This document shows, piece after piece, positions 53,195 to 62,023 of a stretch of DNA of 64,000 nt. Source of the DNA: Curtobacterium sp. 9128 (GTDB lineage Bacteria; Actinomycetota; Actinomycetes; Actinomycetales; Microbacteriaceae); assembly GCF_900086645.1 (NCBI RefSeq), contig NZ_LT576451.1:3410001-3474000 (forward strand), in the 5' to 3' direction. The position numbers and the translations under genes are program-made. Position 1 is the stretch's first letter. Every line of letters begins with the position of its first letter. The notes under the pieces are model-generated. The model did not search any database, was not told where the DNA came from, and was given only the letters and a program-made list of their open reading frames with translations.

Positions 53195-54084
53195 GCCGCC
53201 GGCTCCGCGTGGTGCTCGCTGCGCTGCTCGCCGTCGTGTTCGTCGTCGGTGGCTCGACCGCCGCCTGGGCACTCTGGACCACCAGCGGGACCACGTCGTC
53301 GAGCACGACGATCGGCAAGATGTCCGCGTCGATCAGCGGCACGAGCGACATGACCACGACGTTCTCGTCGACGGTCACCTCGGTGACCAAGCCGGTCACG
53401 CTCACGAACTCGGGATCGATCGCCGGGACGACCTCCACGACGGTGTCCGTCGTCGCCGGGAGCTCGACCGCGCTGGCGCAGGCGATCTCCGTCGTCGCGT
53501 GGCCGGTCGCGTCGACGACGGCGTGCACCGCGTCCACCGCGGTGGGCACGGGATCGGTGAGCGGCACGTGGGCGTCCCTGCCGAGCATGACCTCGGACCT
53601 CGCCGCCGGCGCCGCAGCCGTGTGGTGCGTCCGGAGCACACCGACGTCGTCCGCTCCCGCATCGACCACGACGAACGTGAACATCGCGCTGACGGTCGTC
53701 GCGGGGACGTGGACGTCCGCCCCGGTCCAGGGCGGCTTCTACATGAACACCTCGGCCGCTTCGACGGCCTCCCCCGCCCTCACCTGCACGGACCACAGCG
53801 GGAACTACGTCGACGTCCGGTGGCCGGCGTCGTCGCGTCCGACGGACACCTCCTACGCAGCCTTCGTGAAGGACACCCAGGTCGGACAGAAGGCACAGGA
53901 CTACTCGGGGTTCATCACGATCGCGCCGTCGGACGTCCCGTCGAGTGTCGCCACGAGCGGCACGCAGACCGTCGTCGTCAAGGTGCTCGACAGCGCGGGG
54001 AAGCCGACGAGCACCGTCGCCGGGAGCGGCTCCGTGACGCTCTTCACCCAGAACGACGGGCCGGCGATCCGATGCGGCGCCTGA
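53191..54084 (+). CDS. SipW-dependent-type secreted protein, long form
   Basis: The 297-residue protein starts at GTG 53191, overlapping the previous stop. The signal (LRVVLAALLAVVFVVGGSTAAWALWTTSG) has the same ALW end as the two upstream proteins. The mature part has a first beta domain with TVTSVTKPVTLTNSGSIAGTTSTTVSV strands. A second begins near residue 190 (FYMNTSAASTASPALTCTDHSGNYVDVRW) and resembles an Ig/fibronectin-like module. Four cysteines are present. It overlaps the signal peptidase gene by 13 bases. A surface or fibre subunit is inferred. Confidence 0.8.
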   Translation: MSRRLRVVLAALLAVVFVVGGSTAAWALWTTSGTTSSSTTIGKMSASISGTSDMTTTFSSTVTSVTKPVTLTNSGSIAGTTSTTVSVVAGSSTALAQAISVVAWPVASTTACTASTAVGTGSVSGTWASLPSMTSDLAAGAAAVWCVRSTPTSSAPASTTTNVNIALTVVAGTWTSAPVQGGFYMNTSAASTASPALTCTDHSGNYVDVRWPASSRPTDTSYAAFVKDTQVGQKAQDYSGFITIAPSDVPSSVATSGTQTVVVKVLDSAGKPTSTVAGSGSVTLFTQNDGPAIRCGA

Positions 54085-54662
54085 ACACGGCGCGGGAGCG
54101 CACCGGATGGCGAGCGGTCCTGCACGCCGTCGCGCTCGGCCTCAGCACCGGGATGCTCGTCATCGTGGCGGGACTCGCCGTCGTCCTCATCGTCATCCCG
54201 AAGGCGACGGGCTCGACCCCGCTCACGGTCCTGACCCAGTCGATGGAACCGACGCTGCCGCCCGGGACGCTCCTCGTCGTCGAGCCCACCCCGCTCGAGG
54301 ACATCCGGATCGGCGACGTCGTCACGTACCAGATCGTCTCCGGGCAGCCGGCCGTGATCAGCCACCGCGTGGTCGCCGTCGAGTCGTCCTCCGACGGTGC
54401 CCGCACGTTCGTGCTCAAGGGCGACAACAACGCGGAGCCGGACCCCTCGCCGGTGACCGCCGCCCAGGTCCGCGGTGTCGTCTGGTACAGCATCCCCGAG
54501 GTCGGGTACGTCAACCAGTTGGTCAACGGGTCCCGTGGCTGGCTGATCCCCGTCGTCGCTGGCATCCTGCTGGCCTACAGCGCGGCCATGATCACCATCG
54601 GGGTGACGTCATCGGTCCGCCGCCGACGTCGATCGCGCGGAGGTCGTGGGCGCCACGTCTAG
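54072..54662 (+). CDS. Signal peptidase I, SipW/ER type
   Basis: The 196-residue protease has an N-terminal helix (ALGLSTGMLVIVAGLAVVLIVIP), the catalytic serine in LTQSMEPTLPPGTLLVV (S57), and histidine in VISHRVVAVE (H98) in place of the lysine of ordinary bacterial type I signal peptidases. A C-terminal helix with a basic tail follows. This Ser/His ER-type (SipW) enzyme removes the alternate signals of TasA-like proteins. The gene overlaps its presumed substrate genes, so it is a dedicated processing enzyme. Confidence 0.92.
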   Translation: MRRLNTARERTGWRAVLHAVALGLSTGMLVIVAGLAVVLIVIPKATGSTPLTVLTQSMEPTLPPGTLLVVEPTPLEDIRIGDVVTYQIVSGQPAVISHRVVAVESSSDGARTFVLKGDNNAEPDPSPVTAAQVRGVVWYSIPEVGYVNQLVNGSRGWLIPVVAGILLAYSAAMITIGVTSSVRRRRRSRGGRGRHV

Positions 54663-54673
54663 GCTCGGGTGAC

Positions 54674-55201
54674 GTGACGGACGGAGTGATGCGCGCACGC
54701 GAACTGCTCGACGAGGCCGCACGACGCCTCCGCGACGCGGACGTGCCGGACGAGGCGCTCGGCGAGTACGTCGAGCCGAAGGCGGTGCTCGGGATCCGCC
54801 GTGAACCGACGATGCGTCCGCTCGGACGGGTGTGGCGAGTGGGGGCGCTGCTCATCGGGTCGTCGCTCGAGACCGGTGGCCGGGTGTGGGCGACGGGGAC
54901 GATCACCCGGGTCACCGAGCCCGGCCGGTCCCAGTTCCAGTCGGTGTCGGCCGAGGTCCGCCGGGCGTACCGGGCTGCGGCCGCGCGCGGGCACTTCCAC
55001 GCGGGCGACACCGTCAACCACGGCGCGGAGCCGATCCCGCTCGACGAGCACCTGATCGGTGCCGACGGCGCGTTGTTCGTGCAGGACGACGAGCCCCTCG
55101 TCCGCTGGTCGCCGGCAGCCGACACGGCCGTGCCACTCGCCGAGTACCTCGCCGACCGGGTCGGGCTGCTCGTCGATCCGCCAGCAGGCGCGACGGACTG
55201 A
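54674..55201 (+). CDS. Conserved hypothetical protein
   Basis: The product of about 175 residues is soluble, without signal or membrane segments. A helical N-terminus (MRARELLDEAARRLRDADVPDEALGEYV) precedes a mixed domain containing RVWRVGALLIGSSLETGGRVWATGTITRV and ending with LAEYLADRVGLLVDPP. GTG 54674 or ATG 54689 could start it. It follows the signal peptidase gene by 11 bases but seems unrelated to secretion. I do not recognise it. Confidence 0.7.
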   Translation: MTDGVMRARELLDEAARRLRDADVPDEALGEYVEPKAVLGIRREPTMRPLGRVWRVGALLIGSSLETGGRVWATGTITRVTEPGRSQFQSVSAEVRRAYRAAAARGHFHAGDTVNHGAEPIPLDEHLIGADGALFVQDDEPLVRWSPAADTAVPLAEYLADRVGLLVDPPAGATD

Positions 55202-55237
55202 CCCCGGGCGGTCACCGGGCACCGATAGGGTCGGCTC

Positions 55238-56554
55238 GTGCCGATCAACGACGAATTCGACGCCCGCTTCGACCTGCGGGAGTTCACCCCTGCCACCGAC
55301 GACTCCGGCGCGCCCGACGAGCGCACCGCGGACTGGATGCGCTCCGTGGGCATGGGCTTCCACGAGGCGGACCCGTCGCCGGAGACCGCCGCGCGCATGG
55401 CGTCCCACTTCATCGCCGACGAGGAGACGTTCCTCGGCGTGTACGTCCGGGAGCCCTTCCCCGGGTCCGTGGACGAGACCTGGCCGGCCGGCACCTTCAC
55501 GTGGTTCCGGAAGGCGCTCTCGTGGGGCGACGGCAGCACCGTCGACACGCAGGCGATCTCCGCGGTGACCGTGCGGCCCACCGAACGCCGACGCGGGATC
55601 CTCCGCGCGATGATGACCCACGCCCTCCGCCGCGGAGTCGAGGAGGGCTACGCGATGGCGTCGCTCACCGCCTCTGAGGGGACGATCTACCGGCGCTTCG
55701 GCTTCGGCTGCGCCATCCGTGAGCGCGCCGTCAGCGTCCGACGCAACCGGGCGCTCCCGTTCCTCGTGCCGACCACGGGGACCGTGTCCGTCGTGCCGCT
55801 CTCGTGGCTCGCGGACGGTGTCGGTCAGGACGTCTTCGCGCGCTTCGACGCCCGGACGCCCGGCTCGATGGTGCGCAACACGGGGACCTGGCCGGTCGTC
55901 TTCGGCGAGCTGACCGGGGACGGCGAGAAGGCGAAGGACGTCAGGGCTGCCGTGCACCGGGCGGACGGGTCCGACGACGTCGACGGGTACGTCACCTGGC
56001 GCGTGAAGGAATCCGGTAAGGACACCGCGGTCGAGATCGTCGACCTGGTGTACGCGACCGACGAGGCCTACCTGTCGCTCTGGGAGTTCCTGCTCTCGAT
56101 CGACCTCAACGACGTCGTGAAGTACAACCGGTCGCGGCTCGACGACCCGATCGTCGCAGCACTCGGGGACAACCGGGCGTACGACGTCGACCACGAGGAA
56201 GACCACGTCTGGCTCCGTGTCCTCGACGTCGCCGCGTCCCTGACGACCCGGCCGTACGCTGCCGACGGCTCGGTCACGCTCGCGGTCACCGACTCGCTCG
56301 GGTTCGCGGCGGGGACGTACCGGCTCGACGTGTCCGGTGGGGTCGGGACCGTGACGCGGCTTTCCGCCACCGCTGAGCCCGACGTCGACGTCGCGCTCGA
56401 CGTGGCCGACCTCGGGGCGCTGCTCATCGGGTCGGTGGACCCGGTGACGCTCGCAGCCGCCGGGCTCCTGCGCGCGTCGGACCCGGCGGTGCCGGTGCGG
56501 CTCCGTGCGATGCTCCTGCCGCCGCGCACCCCCCACGGCATCACGTACTTCTGA
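55238..56554 (+). CDS. Eis-like GNAT N-acetyltransferase
   Basis: The 438-residue protein has the three-part Eis architecture: two GNAT domains and a C-terminal SCP2-like domain. The acetyl-CoA loop is RPTERRRGILRAMMTHALRRG near residue 110. The tyrosine in GTIYRRFGFG matches the Eis catalytic tyrosine region, and the chain ends in phenylalanine (ITYF) as Eis proteins do. Eis enzymes acetylate amines of peptides or aminoglycosides in the cytoplasm; the native substrate here is unknown. GTG 55238 is the start. Confidence 0.9.
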   Translation: MPINDEFDARFDLREFTPATDDSGAPDERTADWMRSVGMGFHEADPSPETAARMASHFIADEETFLGVYVREPFPGSVDETWPAGTFTWFRKALSWGDGSTVDTQAISAVTVRPTERRRGILRAMMTHALRRGVEEGYAMASLTASEGTIYRRFGFGCAIRERAVSVRRNRALPFLVPTTGTVSVVPLSWLADGVGQDVFARFDARTPGSMVRNTGTWPVVFGELTGDGEKAKDVRAAVHRADGSDDVDGYVTWRVKESGKDTAVEIVDLVYATDEAYLSLWEFLLSIDLNDVVKYNRSRLDDPIVAALGDNRAYDVDHEEDHVWLRVLDVAASLTTRPYAADGSVTLAVTDSLGFAAGTYRLDVSGGVGTVTRLSATAEPDVDVALDVADLGALLIGSVDPVTLAAAGLLRASDPAVPVRLRAMLLPPRTPHGITYF

Positions 56555-56583
56555 CGCGGGGCGCCGCGGCGCGTTCCGCTCCT

Positions 56584-56643
56584 GCACAACCGAAAGCAGT
56601 CCGCACCACGCGAACACGTGGTGCGGACTGCTTTCGGTTGTGC
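56584..56643. terminator. Perfect 27-bp inverted repeat, bidirectional terminator
   Basis: Positions 56584-56610 and 56617-56643 are perfect inverted repeats separated by 6 bases; the left arm contains ACCGAAAGCAGTCCGC. The element sits between the convergent acetyltransferase and NlpC/P60 genes. Its length and perfection exceed what termination needs. Confidence 0.88.
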
Positions 56644-56686
56644 GAGGACCTGTCGTGCGACAGGCCCCCGCGTCAGCCGAGCAACC

Positions 56687-58234
56687 TCACTGGGCGAGGA
56701 TGGCCGGGCTCGTCCCCGCCTTCATGCCCACGGGGAACGCCGTCGCGGCGTTGTCGTTGGTGACCGTCCACAGGGCATCCGTGTTCGTCTCGACGGCCAC
56801 GACGTACCCACTGCCGACCGCGGCGATCGACGGGCTGGTGCCCGCCTCCATGCCGATGTCGAACGCGGTCGCCGCCTTCCCGTTCGTGATCGTCCAGAGC
56901 TTCCCGGTGTTCGTCTGCACCGCGATGACGTAGCCGCCACTGGAGATCGGCAGGATCGCCGGGCTCGTGCCCGTCTTCATGCCGACGCCGAACGACGTCG
57001 CCGCCTTGGTGTTCGTCACGCTCCACAGATCACCGGTGTTGGTCTGTGCTGCGATGACGTAGCCGCCGTTGCTGGTCGCCGTGATCGCCGGGCTGGTGCC
57101 CGCCATCATGCCGATGCCGAACGACGTCGCCGCGTTCGTGTTCGTCACGCTCCACAGGTCACCCGTGGTGGTCTGCACCGCCACCACGTAGCCGCTCCCG
57201 ACCGCGGCGATGGACGGGCTCGTCCCGGCCTTCATGCCGATGTCGAACGCGGTCGCTGCCTTGGTGTTCGTGATCGTCCAGAGCTTGCCCGTGTTCGTCT
57301 GGACCGCGACGACGTACCCGCCACCAGCGGTCGAGATGATCGACGGGCTCGTCCCGGCCTTCATCCCGACGGGGAACGAGGTCGCTGCGCCGTCCGAGGT
57401 GATCGTCCACAGACTGCCGCCCTGGGCCTGGAACGCACTGACGTACTTGCCACCGGGTAGCGCCGCGATCGCCGGGCTCGTGCCGGCTGCGACGCCGACG
57501 TCGTAGGCGGTCGCGGCCTTCTTCGCCGTGATGCTCCACAGCTTGCCCGTGTTGACCTGGGCCGCGGTCACGTAGGACGAGTTCGTCACCGTCCCGCCGC
57601 CTGACCCCACGCCGGTCAGCGAACCGGTCGGGCGCCCGACGACGTCGAGGAGCTCCTCACCGGGCTCCGACCAGAGCGTCTGTTCCTTCACGCCTTCACC
57701 GGGGGCGGCCGCCGCCACCATGTACCCGCCACCGAGGTAGATCCCGTCGTGGAGGAAGTTCCCGCTCGTCGAGCCGTTGCTCGTCCAGAACAGGATGTCT
57801 CCGGGCTGCGCGTTCGACCGCGACACCATGTGACTCTTCAGCGCGTTGTACTCGTCACCGACGACGGGCCGCGACGCGCCGCCCGACAGGTCGATGCCGG
57901 CCTGCAGGTACGCCTTCCAGACGAGTCCTGAGCAGTCCCACGCGTCCGGCCCGTTGCCGCCGAGCGCGTAGTACGTGTTCGGGTTCTTTCCGCCGTTGCT
58001 CGTGCTCCACATGCTCTCGGCGTAGGCGATGGCGCTGTTCGCCTGTGCGGACGGGCCTCCGCCGGTGTTGAGCCCTGGCTGCCCGGCGAGCGCGGGAGCT
58101 GCGGTCCCGATCGTGGCGACCACGGCGATCGCGGCGACCGCGACCGTGATGAACGTGTTCCTGGTCCGGGTACGGACCGGCCGCGACGTGGCGTCGCGGC
58201 CCCCCTGTGTGATGTTCACGATCGAACTGTTCAC
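56687..58234 (-). CDS. Secreted NlpC/P60 cell-wall hydrolase with seven propeller-like repeats
   Basis: About 510 residues. After a signal peptide (TFITVAVAAIAVVATIGTAAPALA) comes an NlpC/P60 domain with catalytic cysteine in AWDCSGLVWKAYL near residue 100 and histidine in FLHDGIYLGGGYMVAAA. These enzymes cut peptide bonds in peptidoglycan stems. The C-terminal 300 residues are seven repeats of about 42 residues (GYVVAVQTNTGKLWTIT / KAATAFDIGMKAGTSPSI), a number expected for one closed seven-bladed beta-propeller, possibly binding wall glycans. The start is uncertain (GTG 58234 or 58219; neither has an ideal ribosome site). Confidence 0.87.
   Translation of the reverse strand: MNSSIVNITQGGRDATSRPVRTRTRNTFITVAVAAIAVVATIGTAAPALAGQPGLNTGGGPSAQANSAIAYAESMWSTSNGGKNPNTYYALGGNGPDAWDCSGLVWKAYLQAGIDLSGGASRPVVGDEYNALKSHMVSRSNAQPGDILFWTSNGSTSGNFLHDGIYLGGGYMVAAAAPGEGVKEQTLWSEPGEELLDVVGRPTGSLTGVGSGGGTVTNSSYVTAAQVNTGKLWSITAKKAATAYDVGVAAGTSPAIAALPGGKYVSAFQAQGGSLWTITSDGAATSFPVGMKAGTSPSIISTAGGGYVVAVQTNTGKLWTITNTKAATAFDIGMKAGTSPSIAAVGSGYVVAVQTTTGDLWSVTNTNAATSFGIGMMAGTSPAITATSNGGYVIAAQTNTGDLWSVTNTKAATSFGVGMKTGTSPAILPISSGGYVIAVQTNTGKLWTITNGKAATAFDIGMEAGTSPSIAAVGSGYVVAVETNTDALWTVTNDNAATAFPVGMKAGTSPAILAQ
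56690..57580 (-). repeat. Seven tandem 127-bp coding repeats
   Basis: The 3' part of the NlpC/P60 gene consists of seven in-frame units of about 126-129 bases, each encoding one GYVxAxQTNTGxLW ... AATxFxxGMxAGTSPxI module. Several neighbouring units are near-identical in DNA as well as protein, which suggests recent duplication or gene conversion and could allow copy-number change by slippage or recombination. Confidence 0.88.
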
Positions 58235-58362
58235 CCGCCTCGAAACGGGCGACAAGTCCTCCGTTCGGCGGACTCCGACGACGATCGTGATGCTGGTGCG
58301 GCGCGGCCGTGCGAACGTGTACGGAGTCTCAGCGAGGACGCCACGAACGGCGCCGCCCGTGA

Positions 58363-59361
58363 CTACGCCCGGCGCCGCACCCGCGGGTCCACGAACGCGT
58401 AGACCACGTCGACGATGACGTTCGCCGTCACCACGAGGAACGCCGAGAACAGCGTGAACCCGACGACCACCTGCAGGTCGAGCGTGTGCACCGCGTCGAT
58501 GAGCAGCGCACCGAGCCCCTGCATCGAGAAGACCTTCTCGGTGATGACCGCACCGCCGAGCAGCGAGCCGAGGTCGAGACCGAACAGTGTCACCACGGGC
58601 AGGATCGCGGTGCGCAGCCCGTGCCGCACGACGACCTGACGTTCCCGGATGCCCTTCGCGCGGGCCGTCCGGACGAAGTCCTGCGACATCGACTCGAGCA
58701 TCTCGCCCCGCGTGAGCCTGGCGTAGATCGCCGCGCTGATGAACGCGAGCACGCACCACGGCAGTACCAGGTGCGTGAACCACCCCACCGGATCGTCGGT
58801 GAACGCCACGTAGCCGCTCGTCGGCAGGACCCCGAGGACGAACCCGAACAGCAGGATCGCCAGCAGGCCGACCAGGTACGACGGTGCGGACACCCCCGCG
58901 ACGGCGATCCCCATGACCGTGCGGTCCAGGGCGGATCCGCGGCGGAGCGCCGAGACCGCTCCCCCGGCGACCCCCGCGACGAGCCACAGCACCGCGGCAC
59001 CGACGGCGATCGACGCGGTGACGGGCAGGCGCGTCACGATGAGCGACGTCACGCTGTCGTGGAGCTGGAACGAGTACCCGAAGCAGGGTGCCGCACAGTG
59101 GATCACCGAGGCACCGGTGCCGAACGTGCGCCCGGTGAAGATGCCGCCGAGGTACGCCAGGAACTGTGCGATCCACGGCTTGTCGGTCCCGAGGAACGCC
59201 TGCACCTCGCGCAGACGGTCGGGCGTGCAGGGCTTGTCGCAGATCGCGCGTGCCGGGTTCGTCGGCAGCAGCATGAACAGCGCGTAGGTCACCGCGGCGA
59301 CGACGAGCAGCACCACGACGGCGCCGAGCACCCGGAAGAGGACGAAGCGGAAGGTGGTCAT
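58363..59361 (-). CDS. Peptide ABC transporter permease (DppB type)
   Basis: The 332-residue permease has six helices. The N-terminal LLPTNPARAICDKPCTPDRLREVQAFLG segment is typical of DppB/OppB, and the EAA-like loop FVRTARAKGIRERQVVVRHGLRTAILPV fits. ATG 59361 overlaps the DppC stop by four bases. It is the last gene of a four-gene peptide importer operon read leftwards. Confidence 0.93.
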   Translation of the reverse strand: MTTFRFVLFRVLGAVVVLLVVAAVTYALFMLLPTNPARAICDKPCTPDRLREVQAFLGTDKPWIAQFLAYLGGIFTGRTFGTGASVIHCAAPCFGYSFQLHDSVTSLIVTRLPVTASIAVGAAVLWLVAGVAGGAVSALRRGSALDRTVMGIAVAGVSAPSYLVGLLAILLFGFVLGVLPTSGYVAFTDDPVGWFTHLVLPWCVLAFISAAIYARLTRGEMLESMSQDFVRTARAKGIRERQVVVRHGLRTAILPVVTLFGLDLGSLLGGAVITEKVFSMQGLGALLIDAVHTLDLQVVVGFTLFSAFLVVTANVIVDVVYAFVDPRVRRRA

Positions 59362-60296
59362 CGCGTGCCTCCCCGCGGGTCGAGGGCGTCACGGAGCGCG
59401 TCGCCGAGGACGTTGAACGCCAGGGTGATGAGGAACAGTGCGGCACCGGGGAACACGAGGTACATCGGGTCGGTCTGCACCCATCCGATCGCGTCGCCGA
59501 TGCTGCGCCCCCACGACGGCGTCGGCGGGGTGACCCCGACGGCGAGGAAGGACAGCGCTGCCTCCGCACCGATCATCGAGGGGATCGAGATCGTCGCGTA
59601 GACCGTGATCGTCGCGGCGAGGTTCGGCAGGAGCTGCGTCCGGATCACGTGCCAGCGGCCGGCCCCGAGCGCGGTGGACGCGACGACGTAGTTGCGGGTG
59701 CGGAGCGACATCGTCTGACCGCGGATCACACGCGCGACGGACGGCCAGCCGAAGAACCCGATGACGAGCACGACGAGCACTGGTTTCGGGAACGAGGTCG
59801 GCACGATCGCGGTGAGGGCGATCATGAAGACCAGGGACGGGAACCCGAACATGACGTCGACCACGCGGGAGAGCACCCGGTCGTACCAGCCGCCGAAGAA
59901 CCCGGTCGTGACCCCGACGAGCACCCCGATGACCAGCGACATGGCCGTCGCTGCGAGCCCGATCCCGAGCGAGGTCCGCGCACCGTACGTCACGATCGCG
60001 AACAGGTCCCGCCCGGTCAACGGCTCGACGCCGAACCAGTGCGTGCCGCTCACGCCGCCGAGCGCCCCGCGGGGCGCACCGAACGAGTTGAGCGCATTGA
60101 TGTCGTACGAGTACGGGTCCTGCCCGCTGATCGCGGCGATCACCGGAGCGAACACGGCGACGAGGAGGAACACCACGATGACGATCGCCGATGCGACGGC
60201 CCAGCGGTCCCGGCGGACACGACGGACCACCGCACGGAACCCGGTCGAACGGGCGCCGGACGCGGCGACGGGCCGGTCGACGACGTTCGCGCTCAT
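59358..60296 (-). CDS. Peptide ABC transporter permease (DppC type)
   Basis: The 312-residue permease has a cytoplasmic N-terminus, six helices, the DppC extracytoplasmic segment (THWFGVEPLTGRDLFAIVTYGARTSL) and the loop YVVASTALGAGRWHVIRTQLLPNL. ATG 60296 overlaps the ATPase stop; longer frames have no domain. It forms the channel with the DppB-type partner encoded next. Confidence 0.93.
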   Translation of the reverse strand: MSANVVDRPVAASGARSTGFRAVVRRVRRDRWAVASAIVIVVFLLVAVFAPVIAAISGQDPYSYDINALNSFGAPRGALGGVSGTHWFGVEPLTGRDLFAIVTYGARTSLGIGLAATAMSLVIGVLVGVTTGFFGGWYDRVLSRVVDVMFGFPSLVFMIALTAIVPTSFPKPVLVVLVIGFFGWPSVARVIRGQTMSLRTRNYVVASTALGAGRWHVIRTQLLPNLAATITVYATISIPSMIGAEAALSFLAVGVTPPTPSWGRSIGDAIGWVQTDPMYLVFPGAALFLITLAFNVLGDALRDALDPRGGTR

Positions 60297-62023
60297 GCGA
60301 CACCTCCGGTCAGCGCACGCCACGCATCGCGCCGGGCGGCCTGACGTGCGGGGTCGGCCACGGGCGCGGCGGCGAGCAGCATGCGGGTGTAGTCCTCCTG
60401 TGGGTCGTCCAGCACGGTCGACGTGTCGCCGCGTTCGACGATGCGGCCGTCGTGGAGCACGACGACCTCGTCCGCGAGCTGCCGCACCACCGCGAGGTCG
60501 TGGCTGACGAGCAGCATCCCGAAGCCGAACTCGTCCTGCAGCGACGAGAGCAGCTCGAGCACGGCGGCCTGCACGGTCACGTCGAGGGCCGAGGTCGGCT
60601 CGTCGGCGATCACGAGCGCCGGACGCAGCGCGAGTGCTCGGGCGACGGCGACACGCTGCCGCTGACCCCCGGAGAGTTCGTGCGGGAAGCGCTCCGCCCA
60701 CGACGGGTCGAGCTGCACCGCGACGAGGAGGTCGTGGACGCGGCTCGTCCGGTCCGCCGCGGAGACGCCGTGCACGAGCAGCGGCTCGGCGATGCTCCAG
60801 CCGATGGTCTGCCGCGGATTGAGCGACGATGCCGGGTCCTGGAACACGATCCCGACACGGCTCCGGATCTCGCGCAGCCGACGGCCACGTGCCGTGCGGA
60901 GGTCGCTGCCGTCCACCTCGACGGCGCCGGCGACGACGGGCACGAGCCCGGCGAGAGCTCGCCCGATGGTCGACTTGCCGGAACCGGACTCCCCGACGAG
61001 GCCCAGCGTCCCGCCCGCGCGCAGTTCGAGGTCGATCCCGCTGACCGTCGGCGCACCGCGGCGGTCGTACCGGACCGCCACGTCGCGCATCCGCGCGACA
61101 ACCGGACGGGAGGCTCGGCTCGCCTCCGCCCCATCGGTCCCGTCCGCAGGTGGCGGGGCGGACGCGGGACGCCCCTCTCCCCGCGAGCTCGGCCGTCCCG
61201 CCGCTCCGCAGGCTCCGCGGCGCGCCGGAACCGGCTCGACGGGGCCCAGGCTGGGGACCGCTGCCAAGAGGGCGCGCGTGTACGCGGCCTGCGGCGCTCG
61301 GAACAGTGCGGCCACCGCGCCGTGCTCGACGGGCTCGCCGCGTCGCATCACGAGGACCTCGTCGGCGACGTCCGCGACCACGCCCATGTCGTGCGTGATC
61401 AGCAGCACGGCCAGCTCGCGCTCGCGGCAGAGCGTCCGGAGCAGGTCGAGGATGCCCGCCTGCACCGTGACGTCGAGCGCCGTCGTCGGTTCGTCCGCGA
61501 TCAGCGCCACCGGGTCACCCGCGAGCGCCATCGCGATCATCGCGCGCTGCAGCTGCCCACCGGAGAGCTCGTGCGGGTACGCCCTCCTGATCCGCTCCGG
61601 GTCGGCGAGCCCGGCGGACCGGAGCAGCTCGTCGATGCGTCCCGAGACCGCGGCGCGGTCGAGCCCACGTGGGTGCGCCCTGACCGCCTCGGCGATCTGC
61701 GTGCCGATCGACAGGACCGGGGTGAAGGAGTTCATCGGCTCCTGGAACACCACGCCGATGCCGGCGCCGCGAACAGCACGGAGCTCGTCGACGGATGCGC
61801 CGACGAGCTCGGCACCGCGGAAGCGGATGCTGCCGGACACCCGTGCCTGCGGCGGCAGGAGGCCGAGCACGCTCATGGCGCTGACGGACTTGCCCGAACC
61901 GGACTCGCCCACGAGGGCGAGCACACGACCGGGTGTCAGGTCGAAGGAGACGTCACGGACGACGGGCTCCGCGTCGCCGAACGCGACGTGGAGCCCCTCG
62001 ACCTGCAGGATCGGATCGGTCAC
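60293..62023 (-). CDS. Peptide ABC transporter ATPase, fused DppD-DppF type
   Basis: The 576-residue protein carries two complete nucleotide-binding domains in one chain. Each has Walker A GESGSGKS (near residues 36 and 355), an LSGGQ signature and a Walker B ending in ADEPT. A proline/alanine-rich linker (about residues 258-300) joins them. It combines the DppD and DppF roles, as in YejF-type fusions. The start overlaps the binding-protein stop, and its own stop overlaps the permease start (ATGA). Confidence 0.94.
   Translation of the reverse strand: MTDPILQVEGLHVAFGDAEPVVRDVSFDLTPGRVLALVGESGSGKSVSAMSVLGLLPPQARVSGSIRFRGAELVGASVDELRAVRGAGIGVVFQEPMNSFTPVLSIGTQIAEAVRAHPRGLDRAAVSGRIDELLRSAGLADPERIRRAYPHELSGGQLQRAMIAMALAGDPVALIADEPTTALDVTVQAGILDLLRTLCRERELAVLLITHDMGVVADVADEVLVMRRGEPVEHGAVAALFRAPQAAYTRALLAAVPSLGPVEPVPARRGACGAAGRPSSRGEGRPASAPPPADGTDGAEASRASRPVVARMRDVAVRYDRRGAPTVSGIDLELRAGGTLGLVGESGSGKSTIGRALAGLVPVVAGAVEVDGSDLRTARGRRLREIRSRVGIVFQDPASSLNPRQTIGWSIAEPLLVHGVSAADRTSRVHDLLVAVQLDPSWAERFPHELSGGQRQRVAVARALALRPALVIADEPTSALDVTVQAAVLELLSSLQDEFGFGMLLVSHDLAVVRQLADEVVVLHDGRIVERGDTSTVLDDPQEDYTRMLLAAAPVADPARQAARRDAWRALTGGVA

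Noticed and set aside
58235-58362. A possible c-di-AMP (ydaO) riboswitch before the NlpC/P60 gene
   Set aside because: These riboswitches often precede actinobacterial wall hydrolases, but I could not match the conserved core elements in this 128-base leader; only a short hairpin around the start is visible.
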